From JANQPX01 sp050633905 (GTDB lineage Bacteria; Pseudomonadota; Alphaproteobacteria; Geminicoccales; Geminicoccaceae), in NCBI GenBank assembly GCA_050633905.1, contig JBOEHJ010000039.1:1-64000 (forward strand): a DNA stretch of 64,000 bases, read 5' to 3'. This document shows positions 51,478 through 60,492 of the stretch, one piece after another. The notes below the pieces were generated by a model, which was not told where the DNA came from, did not search any database, and worked only from the letters and a program-made list of their open reading frames with translations. The stretch's first letter is position 1. The number at the start of each line of letters is the position of its first letter. A program made the position numbers and the translations under genes.

Positions 51478-53535
51478 GTGGATATCTCTTATCTTTCAAG
51501 CGGCATGCCGAACGAGACAAAAGGTGAGCGAGGCCCTCGGATTGACGCTGAAGCATTCCGCGCCGTGTTCGATGCCTCGCCGCAGGGTATTCTCGTCCAT
51601 CGGCGTCACCAGCCTCTCTATGTTAACCATGCCTGGTCGGCACTTCATGGTTATGAGCCCGAGGAAATTCTGGCTCGGGTATCGATTGCCGATCTGATCT
51701 CCCTTGAGGATAGGGAGTGTATGCTTGCCTATAATGAAGATCGCTTGAAGGGGCTCGCTGTCCCGTCGCGCTACCATTATCAGGCTGTACACAGGAGTGG
51801 TCGGCTTATCTGGGCGGAGATCTTTGTCCAGGAACTCGATTGGCATGGCGAGCCTGCCATTCAATGCACCGTCATCGACGTCGGTCATCGCGGCGATGCA
51901 GCCGTAGAGATGGCCAGGCGCGCGCTTGACGCGCAAGAACGCTTTAAGCAAGCGCTTGACGAGTTTGCCGAAGGGTTCGCGCTGTTCGACGACGAACGCC
52001 GGCTGATAATCTGGAACCGTCGGTTCATCGAGATTTGTCCCGAGCTGGATAAAGTTTTGAAACCGGGCATACGCTTTGAAGACATCGTCCGGCTAAGGCT
52101 TGAGCTGGGGTTGATCGAGGATGCGATCGGCAATGAAGAGGCGTGGTTGAGACAGCGCCTTGCCCGATTTGGCGACCACTCGGACAGCACCGATATGCGG
52201 ATGACGGATGGCCGATGGTACCAGATACAAGAAAAGCGCATGACCGATGGCTGTTTCCTGATGAGCACCATCGATGTCACCGAGCGCCGCCGGGCGGAGA
52301 AGACCCTTGCGGCCGAACGTTCCCTTCTAAGGGCGATCATCGACAATATTCCGGACGCCATCTACGCTAAGGACCGCCAAGCAAATTTCACTTTGAAGAA
52401 CCACTTTGATGCCGAATTTATGGGCGCTAAGTCTACAGAAGAAACCATCGGTTATTCGGATTTCGATTATTATCCTGAAGATTTGGCGCGTTCATTCTAT
52501 GAAGAAGACATGCGGGTTATCGAGCATGGCGATCACATTATCGCAAGAGAACAGAAAGTCGTCCGTGATGATGAGACGGTAATCTGGCTGAGTGCAACGA
52601 AGGTTCCCCTCAAAGACGCCGACGGCCAGATCATTGGCCTGGTCGGCTGTAGCCGTGACATCACCGAGCAGAAAGCTCTGGCGCTCGATCTGGCAACGTA
52701 TCAAGACCATCTGGAAGAGATGGTGGAGGAGCGAACTGCCGAAATTGAACAGCAAAAGCTCGTCATTGAGGCATCGCTTGAAAGGGAGCGTGAACTCAGT
52801 GAGGCGCAGCGTCACTTCGTTTCGATGGTCTGTCATGAGTTTCGCACGCCGCTGGCCATCATTGATGGTAATGCACAGCGTATCGATCGGCGTCACGACA
52901 GCATTGCGCCTGACAAGTTGAAGGCGGGGATGGACAAGATACGAACATCCGTTCGGCGGCTCACCGAATTGATGGAGAGTGTTCTCAGTGCCGCTCGGCT
53001 TGAAGCCGGCATGATGAAATTCGAACCAGAATCCTGCAGCCCAACGGAGATGATCTCGGATGTTTGCCTGAACTATGGCGAGATAAATCCGACCTACCGG
53101 ATCGATTTGGACATCGGAAGCCTGCCTGAGTTGTTCCTAATGGACGTGAAGCTGATGCGTCAGGTGTTCTCGAACCTGATCTCCAATGCGATCAAGTACT
53201 CGCCGAACAATCCTCATGTTTGGGTCAAAGGCGAGGCCAGCGATGACGGCGCGATCATGATTTCCGTTCGTGACAGAGGGGTTGGCATTCCGAAGGCAGA
53301 GCTTGAACAGCTGTTCGCGCGCTTTTTTCGCGCTAGCACATCTGCCGGCATCGCTGGAACAGGGATCGGGCTCAATATGGTCAAAACCGTCGTCGAGATG
53401 CATGGCGGCAGGATCGATGTCGCAAGCGAGAAGGGCGAAGGCACGACCTTCACCCTTCATCTGCCATGCCTTGATCATGGATGCATCGAACACGCTCCGA
53501 CCATGGAATCAGCCGGCTATAGCAAAGCCGGATGA
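51478..53535 (+). CDS. PAS-domain sensor histidine kinase
   Basis: 685 aa cytoplasmic hybrid-sensor-type kinase without membrane segments. Three PAS domains (about 25-140, 160-275 and 285-405; the last contains IDNIPDAIYAKDRQANFTLK), a coiled coil (about 405-445), HisKA with H453 in SMVCHEFRTPLAIIDGN, and HATPase_c with N box NAIKYSPNNPHVW, G1 DRGVGIPKAELEQL and G2 GTGIGLNMVKTVVEMHGG. There is no receiver domain and no adjacent response regulator. The GTG start at 51478 is uncertain; ATG at 51505 is an alternative. A strong hairpin spans the stop codon. Confidence 0.88.
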   Translation: MDISYLSSGMPNETKGERGPRIDAEAFRAVFDASPQGILVHRRHQPLYVNHAWSALHGYEPEEILARVSIADLISLEDRECMLAYNEDRLKGLAVPSRYHYQAVHRSGRLIWAEIFVQELDWHGEPAIQCTVIDVGHRGDAAVEMARRALDAQERFKQALDEFAEGFALFDDERRLIIWNRRFIEICPELDKVLKPGIRFEDIVRLRLELGLIEDAIGNEEAWLRQRLARFGDHSDSTDMRMTDGRWYQIQEKRMTDGCFLMSTIDVTERRRAEKTLAAERSLLRAIIDNIPDAIYAKDRQANFTLKNHFDAEFMGAKSTEETIGYSDFDYYPEDLARSFYEEDMRVIEHGDHIIAREQKVVRDDETVIWLSATKVPLKDADGQIIGLVGCSRDITEQKALALDLATYQDHLEEMVEERTAEIEQQKLVIEASLERERELSEAQRHFVSMVCHEFRTPLAIIDGNAQRIDRRHDSIAPDKLKAGMDKIRTSVRRLTELMESVLSAARLEAGMMKFEPESCSPTEMISDVCLNYGEINPTYRIDLDIGSLPELFLMDVKLMRQVFSNLISNAIKYSPNNPHVWVKGEASDDGAIMISVRDRGVGIPKAELEQLFARFFRASTSAGIAGTGIGLNMVKTVVEMHGGRIDVASEKGEGTTFTLHLPCLDHGCIEHAPTMESAGYSKAG

Positions 53536-53559
53536 CGTCGAACCGGCTTTGCCATAGCC
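53515..53559. terminator. Hairpin spanning the histidine kinase stop codon
   Basis: GGCTATAGCAAAGCCGG (53515-53531) and CCGGCTTTGCCATAGCC (53543-53559) pair over 17 positions with one mismatch; the TGA stop is in the 11-base loop. There is no T-run afterwards, so it may protect the 3' end or hinder readthrough rather than act as a classic terminator. Confidence 0.55.
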
Positions 53560-53936
53560 CGCTGAACAGCCTTGTCGTCCAATGCCCAAGCGCATCGGCA
53601 GGATCACGCTCGAGCCCTTTTTTTAACCGCGTTTTCTTATCGATTAGATGATTCGATCTGATCGGAAGAAGCTCTACGCAGGGGCCCGTGCCCAGGCAGG
53701 TTAGGCTTTTTCTGCAGTCTGTTAGGGCCGGTAGATGCGCTACGCCTATTTTCTGGCCCTGGTATCAGGCTCAGAGAGTCATCATCATCGCCGTTCTGAA
53801 TGATGTCGGTCGAGCAGCCTTGGGTGTAGGCGGAAGGGACCGTATGGCCAGCTCTAAACCCTGTTGCTAAGATGGGATTGACCGGGTACCGGCAACGGGT
53901 GGGGCCCATCTCACGGAGATATGGGCCAGCCTATCT
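53560..53936. other. Intergenic region before TSUP gene
   Basis: About 380 bp. Short frames in several phases, none with coding character. A TTTTTTAACCG stretch near 53620 is the only notable feature. Nothing identified. Confidence 0.45.
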
Positions 53937-54668
53937 ATGACCGTCGAAACCGTCATCTTCATCCTCACCGGCGCGATCTTCGGCGGCTTCATCAATGGCC
54001 TCGCCGGCTTCGGTACCTCCCTCTTCGTACTAGGCTGGTGGCTTCAGGTTATGCCGCCGGCGGCGGCGTTGTCGTTGGCGATGTCGCTGATCAGTGGGGT
54101 TCAGGGCGTTTGGATCGTACGCCATTCCATCAACAAGCGACGGCTTGGCCGTTTCCTTTTACCAGCATTGATCGGCATTCCCATCGGCGTCCTCCTCCTC
54201 GACCGCATCGATGCCGATTTTCTGAAACTTGTCGTAGCGCTCTTCCTCATCGCCTATGGCATCTTCTTCGCGTTTCGGCGAAAGCTGCCTGACTTAAAGA
54301 AACCGACCCCGATCCTGGACAGAACTGTCGGGTTGCTCGGCGGCTTCTTCGGCGCCGTCGCCGGCCTCTCAGGCGCGCTGCCCACAGTCTGGCTCTCCCT
54401 CCGCCCCTGGCCCAAAACCAAACGCCGCGCCCTTCTCCAGCCATTCAACATGGTTGTGTTGGGACTAGCCGCCTTCCTCCTCGCGATAAAGGGCACTTAC
54501 GACAGCAACGTGTTCCTCGCCATTGCCATCGCCACCCCAGCAGTGCTTGTAAGCGCGCAGGTCGGCATCTTCGTGTTCAAACGAATGAACGACGCCGATT
54601 TTAGGCGGCTGCTGATTGTTCTGATGCTGGTCTCGGGGATCGTGTTGCTGATGCGGAGCGTTTTTTGA
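53937..54668 (+). CDS. TSUP family transporter (TauE/SafE)
   Basis: 243 aa with seven to eight membrane helices, about the usual length. The first TSUP repeat is visible in FILTGAIFGGFINGLAGFGT and LSLAMSLISGVQGVWIVRH; the second in LLGGFFGAVAGLSGALPTVW and FNMVVLGLAAFLLAI. Such carriers export sulfite, sulfoacetate or other organic anions. No sulfur-metabolism genes flank it, so the substrate is open. No strong ribosome-binding site precedes the ATG. Confidence 0.85.
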   Translation: MTVETVIFILTGAIFGGFINGLAGFGTSLFVLGWWLQVMPPAAALSLAMSLISGVQGVWIVRHSINKRRLGRFLLPALIGIPIGVLLLDRIDADFLKLVVALFLIAYGIFFAFRRKLPDLKKPTPILDRTVGLLGGFFGAVAGLSGALPTVWLSLRPWPKTKRRALLQPFNMVVLGLAAFLLAIKGTYDSNVFLAIAIATPAVLVSAQVGIFVFKRMNDADFRRLLIVLMLVSGIVLLMRSVF

Positions 54669-54787
54669 GCTTGAGACTGACCCGGCGACAATGCCTGTTT
54701 GGGTATGTCAGGCGGGATACTAACGAAGAATCAACATTTTGATGGCATCGTCCGCGGTACGTCCTCCAGTTAGGCAACGCCACTGCT

Positions 54788-55696
54788 ATGCCTAAGACTC
54801 AATTTGCTGCCACGCCTGACCTGCCGATCGGTATTCTCGACATTCTGCCGAATCCGGTTTTGGTGAAAGATGAGGCGCTACGCTATGTCTGGATCAATCG
54901 GGCCTTCGAAGACCTCTTTAGTGTTCGGCGCGAAGATCTGATCGGTCAACTTGACTTGGACGTGTATAAAGACCGACAGGCGATTCAATGTAATGGCGGG
55001 GATCGCAGGGTTCTTGAGACTGGAGACGTCGACGAGGCCTATGAAACTATCTTTCGATCTAGTTCCGAGCCGAGGGAGACGATCACCCGAAAGAGCAGAC
55101 TCAGGCTGAACGACGGTCGCTTCTTTCTCGTCGGTGTCATGCACGACATCACCAAGGTATCGGAAGCTAATCGCAAGCTAGAGGCCCAATCGGAGGTTCT
55201 GCAGCGCATGGCAAACACCGATTCGCTCACGGGATGCCTGAACCGGCGGGCGTTGTTCGATAGTGCGCCTGATCACTTTGCCCAACACCGGAATGCAGGC
55301 GGTCTGTTCCTGTTGGACATCGATTTCTTTAGAAAAGTGAATGATACCTTTGGTCACGAAGCTGGCGACGCGGCCCTCGTGCATTTTGCCGAGATCGTGC
55401 GCAATATTATCCGTGACGAGGATGAGTTGGCGCGGCTGGGCGGTGAGGAATTTGCGGTTCTCCTACCAGGCGCGACACTTCATGACATTCAGATGGTCGC
55501 AGAACGGATCCGGCAGACCATCGAGGTCTCGCCGCTGATCTTCAAGGACCAGCAAATCAAGCTGACCGTCAGCATCGGTGCCGTACAGAAGATTGATGAT
55601 GTACCCTTCAAGCTCGACGATTGGTTGGCGAATGCCCACGAAAGCTTGTATCGGGACAAACATGAGGGTCAAAATCGTGTCGTTCTCGCAGCCTAA
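54788..55696 (+). CDS. PAS-GGDEF diguanylate cyclase
   Basis: 302 aa soluble protein. A PAS domain (about 18-125; LDILPNPVLVKDEALRYVWI) is joined by a short coiled coil (EANRKLEAQSEVLQRMANTD) to a GGDEF domain starting DSLTGCLNRRALFD. The active-site motif is GGEEF (residues 218-222), so it should make cyclic di-GMP. The inhibitory I-site RDED lies exactly five residues before it, so product inhibition is expected. No EAL domain. Convergent with the fumarase genes. No strong ribosome-binding site seen. Confidence 0.92.
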   Translation: MPKTQFAATPDLPIGILDILPNPVLVKDEALRYVWINRAFEDLFSVRREDLIGQLDLDVYKDRQAIQCNGGDRRVLETGDVDEAYETIFRSSSEPRETITRKSRLRLNDGRFFLVGVMHDITKVSEANRKLEAQSEVLQRMANTDSLTGCLNRRALFDSAPDHFAQHRNAGGLFLLDIDFFRKVNDTFGHEAGDAALVHFAEIVRNIIRDEDELARLGGEEFAVLLPGATLHDIQMVAERIRQTIEVSPLIFKDQQIKLTVSIGAVQKIDDVPFKLDDWLANAHESLYRDKHEGQNRVVLAA

Positions 55697-55727
55697 GAAA
55701 GGCATCATGGGATAACGTCAAGCAGCC

Positions 55728-56405
55728 CTAGATCAACTCTTCCTCACGATCATCCGTCTCCCCAAATCGCTTCAGCACTGCAGGCCTCGTCCCCTCGTAA
55801 ACCTTGGCCAGGTTGGCCGCGACCTTGGCGTTTTCGCGCTCGAACAGGCTATTCCCATCAAGATCGCTCTCGACGATGAACGGGCCGAAGTTTTCCACTT
55901 CTATCACCCAGATGGCCTGTGCAAGGCCCAGCTGTTCGCGCCAGTGCAGCGCCTTCACACCCTTCACGCCACGCCCAAGCAGCGCACCGGTGCCATAGCC
56001 GACCGTCGTGAGGTAGATCGCCCCGTTGGGCACGAAGTGTTTCTTGTAGTCGTCGACGCTCATGCCGCCCTTGCCGATGATCAGTTTGCAGTCTGATGCT
56101 TCAAACCAGGGGCCAATCCATTTGGAAAAACGAAAGGACGCGGTCGCCGTCACTGCGCCCATCGTAAACGACCCATCCTCGTTTTGCGTCGCCGCCGGCG
56201 AACAATGAAAGTTCGCGCAGGAAAGGTCCTGCAGCCCGGACGGGAGCTTGTCGCCGCCGTCCACGACCTTCTGATAGACACCCTCCCGCGCGGTGTAGAC
56301 CACGCCATCCAGATAGACGATGTCACCGATCTTGAGCTCTGCTAGCGCCCCAGGCGTTGGGCGAGTGCTTAGGCGGATTTTGTTTGGCTTGCCGTCTCTG
56401 ACCAT
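55728..56405 (-). CDS. Class I fumarate hydratase, beta subunit
   Basis: About 225 aa swivelling C-terminal domain of the two-subunit Fe-S fumarase/tartrate dehydratase family. Motifs: RPTPGALAELKIGDIVYLDG, VYTAREGVYQKVVDGG, then KWIGPWFEASDCKLIIGKGG and the C-terminal IWVIEVENFGPFIVESDLDG. It pairs with the alpha subunit encoded directly upstream, overlapping by about 37 bases; a longer start at 56441 is possible. Last gene of the SDH-like operon, so it hydrates the fumarate that the complex makes, or supplies fumarate to it. Confidence 0.87.
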   Translation of the reverse strand: MVRDGKPNKIRLSTRPTPGALAELKIGDIVYLDGVVYTAREGVYQKVVDGGDKLPSGLQDLSCANFHCSPAATQNEDGSFTMGAVTATASFRFSKWIGPWFEASDCKLIIGKGGMSVDDYKKHFVPNGAIYLTTVGYGTGALLGRGVKGVKALHWREQLGLAQAIWVIEVENFGPFIVESDLDGNSLFERENAKVAANLAKVYEGTRPAVLKRFGETDDREEELI

Positions 56406-57331
56406 TCGACCGTCTCCCTTCGCTGATAATCCGTGAACCAATTGGGGTCGGTGCGATGTTCAACCCGGCCATCCGCATGAACGCGCGCGACTGCCCGCCG
56501 TGACGATAGGCAAAACGCATGCACACTCATCTGCATGCCACCGGTGTGGCAGTAGCCGACCTCGATATGGCAGTCGATCACCATGGATTTGCCGACGAAG
56601 CCCATCGCCCCCATACCGATCGAATTCCCCAGCTCTTTAAATTCATTTTCGAGGTCAGCGATCTTTGGGTCCGGGTTGCGATCGCCAACCAAGCGGAGAC
56701 AAGCGGCGCGCTTGCCCAGCACCATGCAGGCATCCTTCGAACCACCCAGTCCAATCCCGATGATCGCGGGCTGACAGGCCAGCCCCCGCTTGCCGAAGGC
56801 GACCAGACTATCCAGAAAAAACCGCTTGATTCCCTGCAGCCCGTCGGACGGAAACAGCATCCGATAATCCGTCCCGAACAATCCGCCCTTATGGACCGTG
56901 ATCAGATCGATCCACTCACCGCCAGGCTCGAACCCATATTCGATCTCCGGCGCCCCAATCCCGACATTGTTATCATGATCCGTCCGCCAAAGCGGATGCA
57001 CACGATTAGGTCTCAACGGGACGCCGTTGGTCGCGGACGCTGTCGCGCGCCGGAGGGCAGCTTCCAAGGCAACTGGACCACCTTCTATGCGTGCTTCGTT
57101 ACCCATTTTGACGTACCAGCGGGGGCAACCGGTGTCGCCGCACATGGCGCGCCGATCCTCTTTCGCAGCCTTATAATTCTCAAGCATCGCCTCCAGCACA
57201 AACGACGAAAGATCCCCATCCTCCACCGCCGCCGCCGCCTTCAGCCCTTCCAGATAGTCATCCGGTATCTCAATCGCCGCCTTGTCCATTAACGAAAGTG
57301 CCGTCTGCTCGATGACATCGATAGGAATCAT
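56369..57331 (-). CDS. Class I fumarate hydratase, alpha subunit
   Basis: 320 aa catalytic N-terminal domain of class I fumarase / tartrate dehydratase (TtdA-FumA type), which binds a 4Fe-4S cluster. Motifs: AMCGDTGCPRWYVKMGNEAR with a cluster cysteine, VHPLWRTDHDNNVGIGAPEI, ACQPAIIGIGLGGSKDACMV (second cysteine after LACQP) and the C-terminal VIDCHIEVGYCHTGGMQMSV. Its start overlaps the flavoprotein stop by four bases (ATGA). Fumarase and tartrate dehydratase cannot be told apart by motif alone; the SDH-like context favours fumarase. Confidence 0.88.
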   Translation of the reverse strand: MIPIDVIEQTALSLMDKAAIEIPDDYLEGLKAAAAVEDGDLSSFVLEAMLENYKAAKEDRRAMCGDTGCPRWYVKMGNEARIEGGPVALEAALRRATASATNGVPLRPNRVHPLWRTDHDNNVGIGAPEIEYGFEPGGEWIDLITVHKGGLFGTDYRMLFPSDGLQGIKRFFLDSLVAFGKRGLACQPAIIGIGLGGSKDACMVLGKRAACLRLVGDRNPDPKIADLENEFKELGNSIGMGAMGFVGKSMVIDCHIEVGYCHTGGMQMSVHAFCLSSRRAVARVHADGRVEHRTDPNWFTDYQRRETVEWSETASQTKSA

Positions 57332-59079
57332 TCCGCCGCCTCCACGAGGCTCGCAGCCTCCCCGTCCTTCAGAAGAGTCTCACCAGGTTTCACGATGTTG
57401 AAGGTAACGCCTTCAGGTCGTACTTGGACCTTGTCACCCTGATATTGCGCCACCGTAAAAGTCGAACCATCGAGGTCGCCAACCTCGGGGAAGTCTTCTC
57501 GATAATGAGCACCCCTGGAGTTCTCGCGAGCGAGTGCTGCATGCCCGATAACCTCGGAGACTTCGACCAGGCTCTGGAGGTTCAGCCAATCATGCCAGGT
57601 GAGGTTGAACGCAGGGTTGGAATCGTTGACGCCAAGCGTCATCAGCTCCTCCCCAATCTCAGAGACCTGCATAAGCCCCCGCCGTATTCCATCCGCATCC
57701 CTAACGACACCGACGTCATCCCACATCACATCCATCAACCGATTCCGCAGCGGATGCACTGCCACCACTTTTTTACCAAACGGCAAACAAGCCCGCTCGA
57801 TCTCATCTCGCAAAACCGCCTCATCTGGATCCCGCCAAGTGAACACGCCGGCGGCGTCCCCCCCCATTACGGAGCCGGCGATGCCGCCGAAGACGGTGGA
57901 GTTGGCAACGCCGTTGCCACCTAGGCGGTTGGCGCCGTGGGCGCCACCAGCGTCTTCGCCGGCGACGTAGAGGCCGGGCATGTCGGTGCGTGTGTCGGCA
58001 TCCACCACCACGCCGCCCATGAAGTAGTGGGCTGTCGGCACGACTTCGACGAGGCCGGATGCTAGATCGAAGCCGCAGTCCGCACAGCGCTTGACCATGC
58101 CCTTAAATTTTTCAGCGACGTGTTCCGGCCCGAGATGGGACATAGAGATGTAGACGCCGCCATTGGGTGTCGTTCGACCGGCGCGCATTTCCTCATAGAT
58201 CGAGCGGCTGACGATGTCGCGCGTCGCGCGCTCGCCCTTCGGGTCGTAGTCGGTCATGAAGCGGCGTTGCTCGCCGTCCAACAAATGCCCGCCAGCACCG
58301 CGCAGCCCCTCTTCGAGGACGGTGCCGGTCATTCGCGTTCCTTCACCGCCAAGCAGCCCCGTCGGGTGGAACTGCACCATTTCCATGTCGCGAAGCGGCA
58401 ACCCCGCGCGCAGCGCCATCGCGAGGCCGTCCATCGATTTGTCGCCCGACGGCGTATGATATTTGTACATCGTCGGACCGCCGCCGGTCGCCATTAGCAT
58501 GGTTTTCGCACGGACGAAGCGGAAGGTTCCCGTGCGAATGTCGATGAACAATACACCCGCCAGCCCCTCGTCGCCCTTGGCCGGAATGAGGGCGATCGCG
58601 CGATGTTCTTCGAGTTTCTCGAACGGCCTTGCCCAGACTTGTTCCATCAGCCGACTGATGATTTCGATGCCGGTGAGATCGCCTTTATGCACGGTGCGAT
58701 CCGCAGTCTGACCGGCAAATGCTTTGTGATGCAGTGAGCCATCCGGGTTCCGGTCAAAGAAACAGCCAACCTCGTTTTCAAGCTCTTGCACGCGGGTAAC
58801 CGCGGTTTCGCAAAGCCGCCAGGCGATATCCTGGTTCGGCAGCCATTTGCCGCCCTCGATTGTGTCCATGAAATGACGCTCAACGGTGTCACCCGGACCA
58901 AGCGAGACGTTATAGCCGCCCTGCACCATGCGGGTGCAGCCGCATTTGCCGAGCAGACCCTTAACCGCGATCGTCACCTTCAGATCTGGCACCGTCTGTT
59001 GCGCATGCAAAGCCGCAAAAAGTCCGGCACCACCTGCGCCGAGGATAAGGATGTCGGTGTCGTGGCGTTCGATCTCCAT
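57328..59079 (-). CDS. SdhA/FrdA-like flavoprotein subunit lacking the FAD-linking histidine
   Basis: 583 aa FAD-binding subunit of the succinate dehydrogenase/fumarate reductase superfamily. FAD-binding GxGxxG is in ILGAGGAGLFAALHAQ. The usual SHT-x3-QGG segment, whose His covalently holds FAD, reads GCTRMVQGGY here, with Cys48 in the His position, so FAD may be non-covalent. Other core motifs are intact: QFHPTGLLGGEGTRMTGT, HYFMGGVVVDADTRTD, GEDAGGAHGANRLGGNGVAN. Start ATG overlaps the preceding anchor gene stop by one base. Function could be succinate oxidation, fumarate reduction, or a related dicarboxylate; genes for the Fe-S subunit, two anchors and fumarase flank it. Confidence 0.85.
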   Translation of the reverse strand: MEIERHDTDILILGAGGAGLFAALHAQQTVPDLKVTIAVKGLLGKCGCTRMVQGGYNVSLGPGDTVERHFMDTIEGGKWLPNQDIAWRLCETAVTRVQELENEVGCFFDRNPDGSLHHKAFAGQTADRTVHKGDLTGIEIISRLMEQVWARPFEKLEEHRAIALIPAKGDEGLAGVLFIDIRTGTFRFVRAKTMLMATGGGPTMYKYHTPSGDKSMDGLAMALRAGLPLRDMEMVQFHPTGLLGGEGTRMTGTVLEEGLRGAGGHLLDGEQRRFMTDYDPKGERATRDIVSRSIYEEMRAGRTTPNGGVYISMSHLGPEHVAEKFKGMVKRCADCGFDLASGLVEVVPTAHYFMGGVVVDADTRTDMPGLYVAGEDAGGAHGANRLGGNGVANSTVFGGIAGSVMGGDAAGVFTWRDPDEAVLRDEIERACLPFGKKVVAVHPLRNRLMDVMWDDVGVVRDADGIRRGLMQVSEIGEELMTLGVNDSNPAFNLTWHDWLNLQSLVEVSEVIGHAALARENSRGAHYREDFPEVGDLDGSTFTVAQYQGDKVQVRPEGVTFNIVKPGETLLKDGEAASLVEAAE

Positions 59080-59417
59080 CAGATCGCCCTCAACAAGAAT
59101 GTGCCGGCGACGAACACCGCCAGCGCCGCCGCAGCTGCGGCATAAGTTTTTTGATTGTTGGACCAGGGCAGAAATTCGAGCGCCATCAGGCGGAGGCCCC
59201 CGAAAAAGTGAACAGCCAAAAGGAAGACAAGGCCAAACTCAGCGAATTTGACAGCTGGACTTTGGGTCCAACGGAGTGCCTCGTCCAGCGCTGCGTGATT
59301 CTTGAGGGTGAGGGCTAGGACGTAGAAATGGGCCGGGAGGAACAAGGCGAGTGCAATGCCGGAAATCCGATGCAGGATAAACGCAAACCAAAGCGCCTGC
59401 CTTCGATGCCCCCTCAT
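59079..59417 (-). CDS. SDH/FRD-like membrane anchor (cytochrome b) subunit
   Basis: 112 aa with three membrane helices. The first helix carries FILHRISGIALALFLPAHFY, the SdhC-type H-R-x-S-G haem/quinone motif with a second histidine; the second carries LVFLLAVHFFGGLRLMALEF with a further histidine. The start ATG overlaps the upstream anchor gene by four bases (ATGA). With its partner it would form a six-helix, probably haem-containing, anchor for the flavoprotein and Fe-S subunits. Confidence 0.82.
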   Translation of the reverse strand: MRGHRRQALWFAFILHRISGIALALFLPAHFYVLALTLKNHAALDEALRWTQSPAVKFAEFGLVFLLAVHFFGGLRLMALEFLPWSNNQKTYAAAAAALAVFVAGTFLLRAI

Positions 59418-59743
59418 AACGCCACCACCGCATAAACCGCCCGTCCCCCGAGCGCGAGCAACCCCAAACCCACCAGGCAAGTCATCGCGTGGAGGGCCGC
59501 GCCCTCCAACCTTAACCACTCTTGAGTGATGACGCGGATACCGATTGCTGCGTGGATTGAGACCGCGAGCACGAAGAGGCCATAAAACGCGCCCCAAAAG
59601 AGACTGCCCTGGGTCCGCCCGAGAATTTCCGCCGCCGAGAGCCCACCCTGGACGGCGTAGATCATGACCGCGATATGGCCAATAACCAGCGGCGCCATGA
59701 TCAGGGCGGTGAAGCGTTGCAGGAGATAGAGACGGAATTCCAT
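59414..59743 (-). CDS. SDH/FRD-like membrane anchor subunit
   Basis: 109 aa with three membrane helices. LYLLQRFTALIMAPLVIGHI has an Arg and a His in SdhC/D-like positions, and a second conserved-looking histidine lies in FVLAVSIHAAIGIRVI. It follows the Fe-S subunit gene by two bases and overlaps the next anchor gene. With its partner it should bind quinone and one or two haems. Confidence 0.8.
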   Translation of the reverse strand: MEFRLYLLQRFTALIMAPLVIGHIAVMIYAVQGGLSAAEILGRTQGSLFWGAFYGLFVLAVSIHAAIGIRVITQEWLRLEGAALHAMTCLVGLGLLALGGRAVYAVVAL

Positions 59744-59745
59744 GG

Positions 59746-60492
59746 TCAGCCTCCGAAGCCGAGCTTGGCTCTGATGGCCGCACGTTTTAGCCCGGCGATC
59801 GAGGCCGTCGGGTTCAGCTCATTCGGACAATGCGCGACACATCCTTGCTGCGCATGACAGCTCTGACACCCACCGTTACTAGTAACCGCTGCAAGCCGGA
59901 CTTGCTGGCCACCATCACGGACATCATTCTGAAGTGTCCAGGCGCGGTTCAGTGCGGCGGGGCCGAGATAGTCGGGATTGCCGGCGACAACATCGCAAGC
60001 GGCGTAGCAGACGGCGCAGTTGATGCATTCGATCCCGGCTGCTGCTGCAAGGCGGGCTGGGCTTTCGGGCTGGACGGGTTCGACCGGCTCGTCCCGCGTC
60101 CTGGTCGGCTCGAACACCCCTTTGGCGGCTTGCCACTTGTCAAAGAATTCTGCCATGTCGACGGCGAGATCACGGATCACCGGGAGGTTTTGGAGGGGCG
60201 CTATCTCCAGCCCGTCGTCGCCGACGACTTGAACATGAGTCCGGCAAGTCCAGCGCGGCCTGCCATTCACGGTCATCGCGCAGGAGCCGCACATGCCGAC
60301 CCGGCAAGCATAGCGGTAGGCGAGCGTGGGATCGGCGTTTTGTTGAATCCAGACCACAACATCCAGCACCGTCTGGCTCGCCTGGCGTGGCACGGTGTAT
60401 GTCGAAAATGCGCCGCCGTCGCGATCGCCTCGCCAGACTGAAACCTCCATCGAGCTCGGCTTCATGGTATCGACGTGTTCAGAGGTCGCCAT
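59746..60492 (-). CDS. SdhB/FrdB-like iron-sulfur subunit
   Basis: 248 aa. An N-terminal plant-type ferredoxin domain holds the 2Fe-2S cluster (CRVGMCGSCAMTVNG then WTCRTHV). The C-terminal helical domain has CINCAVCYAACDVV for the 4Fe-4S cluster and CQSCHAQQGCVAHCPNELNP for the 3Fe-4S and remaining ligands. It passes electrons from the flavoprotein to the anchor quinone. The gene order Fe-S, anchor, anchor, flavoprotein differs from the common sdhCDAB order. Its start overlaps the DUF2059 gene by 14 bases. Confidence 0.9.
   Translation of the reverse strand: MATSEHVDTMKPSSMEVSVWRGDRDGGAFSTYTVPRQASQTVLDVVVWIQQNADPTLAYRYACRVGMCGSCAMTVNGRPRWTCRTHVQVVGDDGLEIAPLQNLPVIRDLAVDMAEFFDKWQAAKGVFEPTRTRDEPVEPVQPESPARLAAAAGIECINCAVCYAACDVVAGNPDYLGPAALNRAWTLQNDVRDGGQQVRLAAVTSNGGCQSCHAQQGCVAHCPNELNPTASIAGLKRAAIRAKLGFGG

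Noticed and set aside
51478..53535. The PAS histidine kinase as an RpfC-type DSF sensor
   Set aside because: It has no membrane segments, no receiver or Hpt domain, and is 32 kb from rpfF; nothing supports the link.
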